Assembly (NCBI GenBank): GCA_021813085.1 | Contig: JAKAMA010000169.1 | Coordinates: 1 to 5,915, forward strand | Direction: 5' to 3' | Length of the DNA stretch: 5,915 nt | From: Chloroflexota bacterium | Lineage (GTDB): Bacteria > Chloroflexota > Dehalococcoidia > DSTF01 > JACRBR01 | Shown: positions 1 through 5,508 of the stretch, piece by piece | Layout of the letters: the number at the start of each line of letters is the position of its first letter | Position numbering within the stretch: position 1 is the first letter of the stretch | The notes under the pieces: model-generated | Seen by the model: the letters and a program-made list of their open reading frames with translations, nothing else | Databases searched by the model: none | Told to the model about the DNA's origin: nothing | Position numbers and translations under genes: made by a program

Positions 1-750
1 CGCGAGCCCGACGGCACCGGCCACGTTCTCCGTGCCGGCGCGGCGGTTGCGCTCCTGCGAGCCGCCGACGGCCTGCGGCGCCAGCGGCGTGCGCTGCCGT
101 ACGTACAGCGCGCCCACGCCCTTCGGCCCGTAGAGCTTGTGCGCGGCGATCGACAGCAGGTCAACGCCCAACGCATCGACATCGAGGTCGAGCGCGCCTG
201 CGGCCTGCACGGCGTCGGTGTGGACGGCGATGTGGGGGCCGTACGCCTTGACGATGCGCGCGACCTCGGCGACGGGCTCGACCGTGCCGGCCTCGTTGTT
301 GGCGTACATGATGCTCACGAGCACCGTGCGGTCGTCGAGCGCCGCGCGCAGGGCGTCGAGATCGACGAAGCCCTCGCCGTCCACCGGCAGATAGGTGACG
401 CGGAACCCCTCCTTTGCGAGCGCATCGCACGCGTGGAGGACGGCGTGGTGCTCGATGGCCGTGGTGATGATGTGGTCGCCGCGCCCACGGGCCGCCGTGG
501 CGGCACCCCGCAGCGCCAGGTTGTCGGCCTCGGTGCCGCCGCTCGTGAAGACGACCTCGTTCGGCTTGCAGCGCAGGACGCCGGCGACGGTGCGGCGGGC
601 GTCATCGAGCCCCTTGCGGGCCGCGCGCGCCTCCGCGTAGATGCTCGACGGGTTGCCCCAGGCCGATGTCAGGTACGGCAGCATCGCGCTGACGACGCGC
701 GGGTCCGTGGGCGTGGTGGCGGCGTGGTCGAAGTAGATGCGGCGGTCCAT
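1..750 (-). CDS. Cysteine desulfurase, class I (NifS/IscS family), C-terminus cut by window edge
   Basis: This is a PLP-dependent enzyme that takes sulfur from L-cysteine, giving alanine and an enzyme persulfide for Fe-S cluster assembly or tRNA thiolation in the cytoplasm. The frame is open for 250 codons from the ATG at 748-750 to the window edge. Its N-terminus reads [14 protein letters not shown], typical of the family. Further motifs follow in the usual order: SGGTEADN, the cofactor-stacking His in AIEHHAVL (about residue 101), NNEAGTVEP (about 151), HTDAVQAAG with Asp179 and Gln182, the Schiff-base lysine in AHKLYGPKG (Lys205), and [14 protein letters not shown]. The numbering tracks E. 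coli IscS closely (Lys206 there). HKLYGPKG marks class I rather than SufS. The catalytic-cysteine loop, expected near residue 325, lies outside the window, so activity cannot be confirmed. The start has only a weak, close ribosome site. It follows the binding-protein gene by 33 bp and is probably co-transcribed with it. Whether it is iscS, nifS or a tRNA-thiolation partner needs the next gene, which is not visible. Confidence 0.95.
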   Translation of the reverse strand, partial: MDRRIYFDHAATTPTDPRVVSAMLPYLTSAWGNPSSIYAEARAARKGLDDARRTVAGVLRCKPNEVVFTSGGTEADNLALRGAATAARGRGDHIITTAIEHHAVLHACDALAKEGFRVTYLPVDGEGFVDLDALRAALDDRTVLVSIMYANNEAGTVEPVAEVARIVKAYGPHIAVHTDAVQAAGALDLDVDALGVDLLSIAAHKLYGPKGVGALYVRQRTPLAPQAVGGSQERNRRAGTENVAGAVGLA

Positions 751-783
751 CGCCTCATGATACCGCCCGGCACCGATGGGTCG

Positions 784-2418
784 TCAGCGCACGCGCGTAT
801 CGATGTACCAGGCGTTGACGTCGTGGAAGCGCGACGCCGGCGTGAAGAGCAGCGAGCCGGTGAACCCGTGCACGCGCGTGGACTGCACGTAGATCGACGC
901 CGGCGCGAAGAGCGGGATCGACGGCATGTCGGCCAGGAAGTAGGCCTGGAACAGCGCGTAGAGGTCCTTGCGGCGCCGCGTGTCCGTCGTCTGCCGCGCA
1001 CGCTCCAGCACGTCGTCGATGCGGGGGTCGGCGTAGCTCGCAAGGTCCCGGCCGGGCGGCGCCACCTGGCTGCTGTGCCAGAAGGGGTACGGATCGGGGT
1101 CGGCGCCCGGGTCGACCACGGCGAGGGCAGCCTGGAACTTGCGCGGGAGCAGCACGCCGTTGACGAACGACGACCCGTCGAGCGGCTGCACCCGTACGGC
1201 CGCACCGATGGCGACCCACTGGCGCGCGATCTCGTTGGCCAGCGCGACGGAAGCAGCATCGTTCGCCGTCGCGAGCGTGAACGAGAGCGACACGTCGCCC
1301 TTGCGGCGGATGCCGTCGCTGCGCCGCGCCCACCCCGCCTGTTCGAGCGCGGACGCCGCGGCTCCCGGGTCGAACTTTGGGCCGTCCATCTTCGTAAAGG
1401 CCCAGGAGTCCGATGGGATGCCCGCCACGACCGGGACGCCGTAGCCATTGCCGGCGCTCGCGATCAGCGCCCGCACGTCGATCGCCTGGCGCAGGGCCAG
1501 GCGCACGTGCGGGTCACTGAAGACCGGCAGGCGCGTGTCGAGGTAGACGATCTCGAACGCCGTGCCGGTGAGGGCGTGCGTGGTATAGGCCGCGTTCGCC
1601 CGCAGCACGTCGAGCTCCGCCCGCTCCAGGCCGGCGCCGAGCAGCGCGCCATCGATGCTCCCCTCGCGGAGCGCGGCGAGCAGCGCGCCCTGGCCGGCGA
1701 AGACGCGGAACTCGAACGTACTGATCTTCGGCGGGCCGAGGTAGTACGTCGGGTTGCTCTCGAGCGTGACGCCGCCCTCGCCGCCGCTCTTGAACGCGTA
1801 CGGCCCGGTGCCCACCGGGTGCGCGTTGAACGGCGCGTTGAAGAGCTGGTCCGCGGTGAGTCCGCCGAGCAGGTGCTGCGGCAGGATGCCGACGGTGAGA
1901 TAGGAGAGGAACGGCGCGTACGCCTGTTCGAGCTTGAACTCGACCGTCTGCGGGTCGCGCGCCGTCACCACGACCCCCTGCATGACCTGCGCCAGCGCCG
2001 GGTCGCCCTTGAAGTTCGGGTCGGCGATCGCACGGAACGTGAACACGACGTCGTCGGACGAGAACGGCTGGCCGTCCTGCCAGGCGAGCCCCGGGCGCAG
2101 GTGGAAGATGTAGCTCTGACCGTTGCCCGTGATCTCCCACCGCTGTGCGAGGTCCGGCTGCGGCGTGCCGTCGGGCGAGAGCCGCACGAGGCCGCTGAAC
2201 ACGAGCGATGCGACGTCGGTGTCGGTGGGGTTGGGGCCGGCGAAGAGGGGGTTGATGCGGTCGGTGGCACGCGTGACGCCCTCCACGTAGCGGCCGCCGC
2301 TCGCGGGCACCGCCTCGCCCCGGGGTTTGGCGAGAATGAAGTAGGAGACGATGGCCACCGCGGACACACCGACCACCAGCGCGATGAAGAAGGGCCATCG
2401 CGTACGGGTGGGCGTCAC
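784..2418 (-). CDS. Peptide-type ABC transporter solute-binding protein (SBP_bac_5 family), membrane-anchored
   Basis: The 544-residue product is an extracytoplasmic binding protein of the DppA/OppA class (family 5), which hands peptides, or sometimes sugars or nickel, to an ABC permease. Residues 9-30 form one hydrophobic segment after Arg5 and Arg7. There is no lipobox cysteine, so it looks like an N-terminal membrane anchor or uncleaved signal rather than a lipoprotein. The folded part starts near residue 45. It shows family hallmarks: INPLF near 55, the LVFSGLVRLSPDGTPQPDLAQRW block at 72-94 (typical 'Y/F-x-x-L-v-x-x-d-G-x-x-x-P-x-L-A-x-x-W'), LRPGLAWQDGQPFSSDDVVF at 107-126, and VGTGPYAF further on. 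The length is normal for the family. The start is a GTG (2416-2418) preceded by GGAGG at the right distance. It lies 31 bp after secG and 33 bp before the cysteine desulfurase, with no permease or ATPase gene in the window. The ligand cannot be read from the sequence. Confidence 0.9.
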   Translation of the reverse strand: MTPTRTRWPFFIALVVGVSAVAIVSYFILAKPRGEAVPASGGRYVEGVTRATDRINPLFAGPNPTDTDVASLVFSGLVRLSPDGTPQPDLAQRWEITGNGQSYIFHLRPGLAWQDGQPFSSDDVVFTFRAIADPNFKGDPALAQVMQGVVVTARDPQTVEFKLEQAYAPFLSYLTVGILPQHLLGGLTADQLFNAPFNAHPVGTGPYAFKSGGEGGVTLESNPTYYLGPPKISTFEFRVFAGQGALLAALREGSIDGALLGAGLERAELDVLRANAAYTTHALTGTAFEIVYLDTRLPVFSDPHVRLALRQAIDVRALIASAGNGYGVPVVAGIPSDSWAFTKMDGPKFDPGAAASALEQAGWARRSDGIRRKGDVSLSFTLATANDAASVALANEIARQWVAIGAAVRVQPLDGSSFVNGVLLPRKFQAALAVVDPGADPDPYPFWHSSQVAPPGRDLASYADPRIDDVLERARQTTDTRRRKDLYALFQAYFLADMPSIPLFAPASIYVQSTRVHGFTGSLLFTPASRFHDVNAWYIDTRVR

Positions 2419-2425
2419 GGGGGAG

Positions 2426-2430
2426 CCTCC
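2426..2430 (-). promoter_or_regulatory. Ribosome binding site of the solute-binding protein gene
   Basis: The minus strand reads GGAGG followed by 7 bases and then GTG (2416-2418). This decides the GTG start of the solute-binding protein. No ATG in the region has a comparable site. Confidence 0.8.
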
Positions 2431-2449
2431 GGAGCGCGGGAGGCGTGCG

Positions 2450-2686
2450 CTATGGGTGGAGGGTGGCGCGCACGCCCCAGGCGGAGATGGCGAGGAAGAC
2501 GATGGCGAGCACGATCGTGAGCTGGAAGAGCGTCTTCTCGACTCCGCGCCGGGTGCGGAACGAGCTGCTGGTGCCGCCTCCCAGCGCCGTGCCGATGCCC
2601 GAGCCCTTGGCCTGGAGCAGGATCACGACGGTCAGCACGATCCCGACCAGGATCTGGGCGATGTTGATGTAGTCGACGAACTTCAC
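2450..2686 (-). CDS. secG: Preprotein translocase subunit SecG
   Basis: The 78-residue protein is the small SecG subunit of the SecYEG export channel in the cytoplasmic membrane, which assists SecA-driven translocation. It has the family layout: a first membrane helix at about 6-24 (INIAQILVGIVLTVVILLQ), then the conserved LLQAKGSGIGTALGGG block (23-38), a polar TRRGVEK loop (45-51), and a second helix at about 53-71. The length is usual for SecG. The start chosen is the GTG at 2684-2686, preceded by AGAGG seven bases upstream. It gives the expected short N-terminus before helix 1. The frame stays open upstream to a GTG at 2831-2833, but that extension would begin beside the terminator hairpin and adds 49 residues unlike SecG. 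It is the first gene of a probable secG / binding-protein / cysteine-desulfurase operon. A terminator-bearing leader precedes it, so its transcription may be attenuated. Confidence 0.93.
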   Translation of the reverse strand: MKFVDYINIAQILVGIVLTVVILLQAKGSGIGTALGGGTSSSFRTRRGVEKTLFQLTIVLAIVFLAISAWGVRATLHP

Positions 2687-2693
2687 AGCGGCA

Positions 2694-2698
2694 CCTCT
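2694..2698 (-). promoter_or_regulatory. Ribosome binding site of secG
   Basis: AGAGG on the minus strand lies 7 bases before GTG 2684-2686 and supports the short SecG start. The core extends to GAGGTG (2692-2697), which could also pair with a CACCTC stretch in the upstream leader (2858-2863). Confidence 0.65.
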
Positions 2699-2712
2699 CG
2701 CGTGTCCGCCAC

Positions 2713-2721
2713 AGTAAAGCA
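2713..2721 (-). promoter_or_regulatory. Possible extended -10 promoter element close to secG
   Basis: The minus strand reads TGCTTTACT, that is TGn followed by a 4/6 match to TATAAT, about 27 bases before the secG start. No good -35 is present. If real, it would let secG be transcribed independently of the upstream terminator, which would make the upstream RNA a separate small transcript. Weak evidence. Confidence 0.2.
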
Positions 2722-2791
2722 CATCGGGCAGCGAGATGCGAGTGCGGGCAAGCCCAATGCGGAGCGGCGGGCGACGCTCATTGCCGTGGGC

Positions 2792-2830
2792 AAAAAAGAA
2801 CAGGAGCCGCGGCATGCCGGGGACTCCTGT
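2792..2830 (-). terminator. Rho-independent terminator upstream of secG
   Basis: On the minus strand the arms ACAGGAG (2824-2830) and CTCCTGT (2800-2806) pair perfectly. Inner CC/GG and CGG/CCG pairs close a CATG loop, giving about 12 base pairs interrupted by one bulged T and one C:C mismatch. A T-rich run (TTCTTTTTT, 2792-2800) follows at once, and T-runs are rare in this GC-rich window. On the plus strand the hairpin is not followed by T residues, so the direction is leftward, toward secG. It sits between the leftward promoter and the secG start, the position of an attenuator or of the end of a small RNA. Confidence 0.78.
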
Positions 2831-2865
2831 CACTCACCGTTGCGACCAAGCAACAGTGAGGTGGT
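2792..2865 (-). ncRNA. Candidate small RNA or attenuated 5' leader of secG (about 74 nt)
   Basis: A promoter-like pair at 2871-2899 would start RNA near 2865, and the terminator ends it near 2792. In between, CTCACTGTTGC (2850-2860) and GCAACGGTGAG (2833-2843) form an 11-bp stem with a six-base TTGGTC loop. The single imperfect pair is U:G in the leftward RNA but would be a C:A mismatch in a rightward RNA. That supports transcription on the minus strand. I do not recognise the fold as a T-box or a named riboswitch. It could be a cis-acting attenuator for the secG operon or a separate small RNA. An alternative pairing of CTCACTGT (2853-2860) with ACAGGAG would disrupt both hairpins, which hints at switching but is weaker than the stacked hairpins. 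Confidence 0.5.
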
Positions 2866-2870
2866 GCCCC

Positions 2871-2899
2871 ACCGTATCGCCGGGCCTGCGGGTTGTCAA
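2871..2899 (-). promoter_or_regulatory. Leftward promoter upstream of secG leader
   Basis: The minus strand has a perfect TTGACA -35 (2894-2899), a 17-base spacer and TACGGT (2871-2876), which keeps the key T-A-...-T positions of the -10 box. The start of transcription would be near 2865. The -35 overlaps that of the divergent rightward promoter. Confidence 0.55.
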
Positions 2900-2922
2900 G
2901 CGCCTCTCAGGTTCCCTACGCT
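2893..2922 (+). promoter_or_regulatory. Rightward promoter of the NYN-domain gene
   Basis: TTGTCA (2893-2898, 5 of 6 matches to TTGACA), an 18-base spacer and TACGCT (2917-2922) form a sigma70-like promoter. The predicted start of transcription is about 2929, which is the A of an in-frame ATG, so the transcript may have no leader. It shares the palindromic -35 region with the leftward promoter. Confidence 0.45.
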
Positions 2923-2928
2923 GCCGGG

Positions 2929-3450
2929 ATGCCGGAGCGTATGGCGGTATTCATCGATGGCAGGAACGTGCACTATGGCCTGGTGCGCCTGGGCTGGCCG
3001 CGGGAGTACGACGTCAAACGACTCGCCACCGCGATCAGCCATCACTTCAGGCTCGGAACCGTCCGATACTACAACGCTACGCCGCTGCTGCGATACACGC
3101 CCGAACCCGAGTATGGCCGGCAACTGCGATACTACGCGCACATCGAAGCGCAGCCCGGCGTCCTCTTCCGCAAGGGTTACCTGAATGATGCCGGCCCCAA
3201 ACCCGTCGAGAAGTTGGTCGATGTGATGCTTGCTCTCGACCTCGCCCTTGGCGCCGTTCGCGACGAGTACGACGTGGCGGCACTCGTGTCGGCTGACGCC
3301 GACTTCGCCGCGGCCGTGGTGGAAGCTCAACTGGTGGGCAAACGAGTCATCAACTTCGTGTTCCGCAACAAACGTTCATTCCGGCTCGCGGACATCTGCG
3401 ACGAAGTGCGATTCCTCAAGCGCGCCCACTTCATCAAAGCAGACTGCTAG
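2929..3450 (+). CDS. NYN domain protein (LabA/DUF88-like, PIN-fold putative RNase)
   Basis: The 173-residue protein consists of a single NYN domain, a PIN-like fold that is known or predicted to bind Mg2+ and cut RNA. The hallmark acidic residues are in place: Asp10 in VFIDGRN, Asp98 and Asp104 in VDVMLALDL, and Asp123/Asp125 in LVSADADF. It ends with the family's usual FRLADICDEVRFL helix (151-163). No extra C-terminal domain such as OST-HTH is present. Two starts are close: ATG 2929, where the predicted promoter would give a leaderless mRNA, and ATG 2941, which has GGAG only three bases upstream. I chose 2929, but the shorter form (169 residues) is about equally likely. Base composition is lower in G+C (about 55-63% in the three lines counted) than in the neighbouring M20 gene (73% in one line), which may reflect transfer or a different codon bias. 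It converges with the M20 gene and stands alone, so its RNA target cannot be inferred. Confidence 0.88.
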   Translation: MPERMAVFIDGRNVHYGLVRLGWPREYDVKRLATAISHHFRLGTVRYYNATPLLRYTPEPEYGRQLRYYAHIEAQPGVLFRKGYLNDAGPKPVEKLVDVMLALDLALGAVRDEYDVAALVSADADFAAAVVEAQLVGKRVINFVFRNKRSFRLADICDEVRFLKRAHFIKADC

Positions 3451-3485
3451 TGCTGGCGGCAGCGGCCGTCTCGCCCGCAAGCCGG

Positions 3486-4664
3486 TCATCCTCCCGCAAA
3501 GTCCGCCTTGATGCGCCGCACCAGGTCCGGGTCGCGCGCGATGTCGACGCCCGTCATGGCGAGCGCCTCCGCGGCCTGGAGCATCGACTCGTGCGCGGCG
3601 TCCGTGATCGCGGCGGCGGTGAACTCCGGCGTGTGGTTGAAGATCATCTGGCCGACCCCGAACGTCGGATGGATCGCGGGCACCGCCTGGCTGACGTTGC
3701 CCATGTCCGTGCTGCCCGTCGAGACGTTCTTCAGGTCGACGAACTGGCGGCCCAGCGCCTCGCCGTTGCGGCGATAGGCTTCGGCGAGCGGCCGGTTCGA
3801 GCGCAGCGGCGCGTACTCCAGATCCTCGTGCCAGTCGACGGTCAGCGCGCAGCCCGTGGCGCTGGCGCCCGCCTCGAAGCAGCCCTGCACGCGCCGCTTC
3901 AGCTCCCGCAGGTACTCCGGCTGCTGCGCGCGGACGTAGAACGTCGCCGCGGCGTAGTCCGGCACGATGTTGGCGGCCGCCCCGCCGTGCGTGATGATGC
4001 CGTGCAGCCGCGCATCGCGCCGGATGTGCTGGCGGAGCTGGGCCACGGCCTGGTACGCGGTGACGACGGCGTCGAGCGCGTTCACGCCCTGCTCGGGCGC
4101 GACCGAGGCGTGGACGGCGCGACCGCGGTACACCACATCGACGTGGGCGACGCCAAGCATCGGCGGGTCCGCGAAGTCGACGGGCATCGGGTGGGCCATC
4201 ATCGCCACGTCGACGTCCTGAAAGGCGCCGCGCGCGAGCATCATCACCTTGCCGCCATAGTGCTCTTCGGCCGGCGTCCCGAGGATCACGACCCGGGCTT
4301 CGGCGGGGTCGATGGCGGCGATCAGGCCGATGGCCGCGCCAACGCCGGCCGTCGCGATCAGGTTGTGGCCGCAGGCGTGTCCGATCTCCGGCAGCGCGTC
4401 GTACTCGGCGCAGATAGCGATGGTGACCGGGCCGTGGCCCCAGACGCCGCGAAACGCCGTCTCGAGCCCGAAGGCGCCGACCTCCACCCGCTCGAAGCCG
4501 TGCGCCTCGAGGAACGGCACGAGCTGGGCGACGGCGTGGCGCTCGTTGAGGGCGAGCTCGGGGTGGCCGTGGATCTCGCGCGAGACGCGCACCAGCTCCC
4601 CGGCGGCGGCGCGGACGGCCGCGCGGGCCCGCTGCTTGCCGGCTTCGATCGCGCTGACGGCCAT
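3486..4664 (-). CDS. M20 family metallopeptidase/amidohydrolase (AbgB / PM20D2-like)
   Basis: The 392-residue cytoplasmic enzyme is a probable two-metal hydrolase that cleaves amide bonds of N-acyl amino acids, aminobenzoyl-glutamate or unusual dipeptides. The motifs fit the M20D group: IHGHPELALNE (31-41), AEYDALPEIGHACGHN (86-101) with metal ligands Cys98 and His100, PAEEHYGGK (131-139) with catalytic Glu133 and metal ligand Glu134, AHP with His158, and a late FNHTPEF with His344. These match the Cys-x-His, Glu, His, His ligand set known for plant IAA-amino acid hydrolases and HmrA. The lid/dimerisation domain is at about 168-285. No signal peptide is seen. The ATG at 4662-4664 has GGAGG six bases upstream. 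A longer frame to 4799 lacks this and would add N-terminal residues unlike the family. It converges with the NYN gene (35 bp apart, no terminator seen) and diverges from the hypothetical gene. The YDALPEIGHACGHN wording favours the PM20D2/AbgB type, but the substrate is not determined. Confidence 0.93.
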   Translation of the reverse strand: MAVSAIEAGKQRARAAVRAAAGELVRVSREIHGHPELALNERHAVAQLVPFLEAHGFERVEVGAFGLETAFRGVWGHGPVTIAICAEYDALPEIGHACGHNLIATAGVGAAIGLIAAIDPAEARVVILGTPAEEHYGGKVMMLARGAFQDVDVAMMAHPMPVDFADPPMLGVAHVDVVYRGRAVHASVAPEQGVNALDAVVTAYQAVAQLRQHIRRDARLHGIITHGGAAANIVPDYAAATFYVRAQQPEYLRELKRRVQGCFEAGASATGCALTVDWHEDLEYAPLRSNRPLAEAYRRNGEALGRQFVDLKNVSTGSTDMGNVSQAVPAIHPTFGVGQMIFNHTPEFTAAAITDAAHESMLQAAEALAMTGVDIARDPDLVRRIKADFAGG

Positions 4665-4845
4665 GAGACACCTCCGGTGCGGCGATTCTACCGCGGCCGT
4701 GGACAGCGCGGCAGCGCGCGTGCTTCTAGGCTTCCTGCCGGAAACGCCTGCGGTGAAACCCTGATTCCCGTGCGGCTGCCGTTCATCCATGCTGGCCACG
4801 GCCGATCACTCAGGCAGACCGAACACCACAGATGATGGAGGCTCC
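4665..4845. other. Divergent intergenic region between the M20 and hypothetical genes
   Basis: The 181-bp spacer holds the M20 ribosome site and -10 box at its left end and the GGAGG site of the hypothetical gene (4837-4841) at its right end. A 9-bp inverted repeat, CGGCCGTGG (4694-4702) and CCACGGCCG (4796-4804), brackets the middle. Counting past it, the arms agree at 11 of 12 positions. It might be an operator or a chance GC-rich match. I found no convincing rightward promoter, RNA gene or terminator. Confidence 0.4.
4671..4690 (-). promoter_or_regulatory. -10 element and ribosome binding site of the M20 gene
   Basis: The minus strand carries TAGAAT (4685-4690, 5 of 6 matches to TATAAT) and then GGAGG (4671-4675) six bases before the ATG. 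The start of transcription would be near 4678, giving a very short leader. The -35 region is poor (TGCCGC at a 17-base spacing), so the promoter is tentative, while the ribosome site is clear. Confidence 0.45.
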
Positions 4846-5508
4846 ATGCCGGACGCTCAGCAGGCCACCGGGCTCGAACAGGAACTCAAGCAGGCGTTCG
4901 ACGGCCTGCACGACGCGCTTCAGCGGGCATCGGAAGCGACGGCCGCACTGAGCGCGCTCGCGCCGCGGGTGCGGGCGATCAGCGACGTCTTCGACCAGAT
5001 CGAGGCGGCGGTGCACGAGGGCCGACGCCAGATCGCCGGCGCCTCGGCCGCCATCGGCGGCACGCAGGGGCACCCGGCGGCGATCACGCGGCCGACGCTG
5101 GTCGCGCCGGCCGCCGATGTCCGGCCGCAGCCCGCGTCCGCGACGCCGGGGCCAGAGGCGTGGCCGGACCTACGGGCCGGCGAGGAGACGACGGGCGCCT
5201 TGCCCGCAGCACCGACGCTGCTGCAGGACGCGATCGCGCAGCCCGGCGACCTGGTGTCGTTCCGGCTCGAGTTCGAGAGCCGCTCGGGGCCGCTCGACCT
5301 GCGCGCCGTCGACGACGCGATCAGCGAGCACCCCGCCGTGCGGGACATCGCCCTGCTCGACTACGACGGCCACAAGGCCACGCTCAAGGTCTGGATCGAA
5401 GGCGGCGCCAGCCCGGCCGGGGTCCACGCGGCGATCCGCGATCACGTACAGACGCTCTTCCCGCCGGAGGACGACGTGACGGTGGTGGCGCTGGAGGACG
5501 CGGCGTAG
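4846..5508 (+). CDS. Hypothetical protein: coiled coil, Ala/Pro linker, small alpha/beta domain
   Basis: I do not recognise this 220-residue protein. Residues 8-68 are a long Ala/Leu-rich helix with heptad spacing (LEQELKQAFDGLHDALQ onward), likely a coiled coil that makes it oligomeric. Residues 70-125 are a low-complexity Ala/Pro/Gly/Thr linker. Residues 134-217 look like a compact beta-alpha-beta-beta-alpha-beta unit: strand VSFRLEFES, helix LRAVDDAISEHP, strands VRDIALLDYDG and KATLKVWIEG, helix PAGVHAAIRDHVQTLF, and strand DVTVVALE. This order resembles ferredoxin-like modules such as the C-terminal domain of cation diffusion facilitators, but that is only a shape match. No signal peptide, membrane segment or cysteine is present, so it is probably cytoplasmic. 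The start ATG 4846 has GGAGG four bases upstream. An in-frame ATG at 4789 lacks such a site. It diverges from the M20 gene and converges on the GGDEF gene. Confidence 0.82.
   Translation: MPDAQQATGLEQELKQAFDGLHDALQRASEATAALSALAPRVRAISDVFDQIEAAVHEGRRQIAGASAAIGGTQGHPAAITRPTLVAPAADVRPQPASATPGPEAWPDLRAGEETTGALPAAPTLLQDAIAQPGDLVSFRLEFESRSGPLDLRAVDDAISEHPAVRDIALLDYDGHKATLKVWIEGGASPAGVHAAIRDHVQTLFPPEDDVTVVALEDAA

Noticed and set aside
139..2520. A 793-codon plus-strand open frame across the cysteine desulfurase and binding-protein genes
   Set aside because: The product is an Arg/Ala/Val/Gly-rich string without domains, lying antisense to two genes with clear family motifs. It is the usual shadow of high-GC coding DNA.
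2687..2833. Upstream extension of secG, with a Phe-rich stretch (MPRLLFFF) that resembles a leader peptide
   Set aside because: The Phe codons are the terminator T-run read in frame. There is no stop before secG, and no ribosome site for the ATG in the hairpin loop. The GTG at 2684-2686 has a good site and gives the family length.
2740..2900. T-box riboswitch or tRNA upstream of secG
   Set aside because: No T-box sequence, specifier stem or tRNA T-loop (GGTTCRA) was found on either strand. The predicted RNA is also too short for a T-box.
3451..3485. Possible shared terminator between the NYN and M20 genes
   Set aside because: The 35-bp gap is GC-rich, but I could form no stable stem followed by a T-run in either direction.
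3450..4835. A 461-codon plus-strand frame, and a 431-codon minus-strand frame at 3376-4671, over the M20 gene
   Set aside because: Both are low-complexity and Arg-rich, while the third frame carries the full set of M20 metal-ligand motifs.
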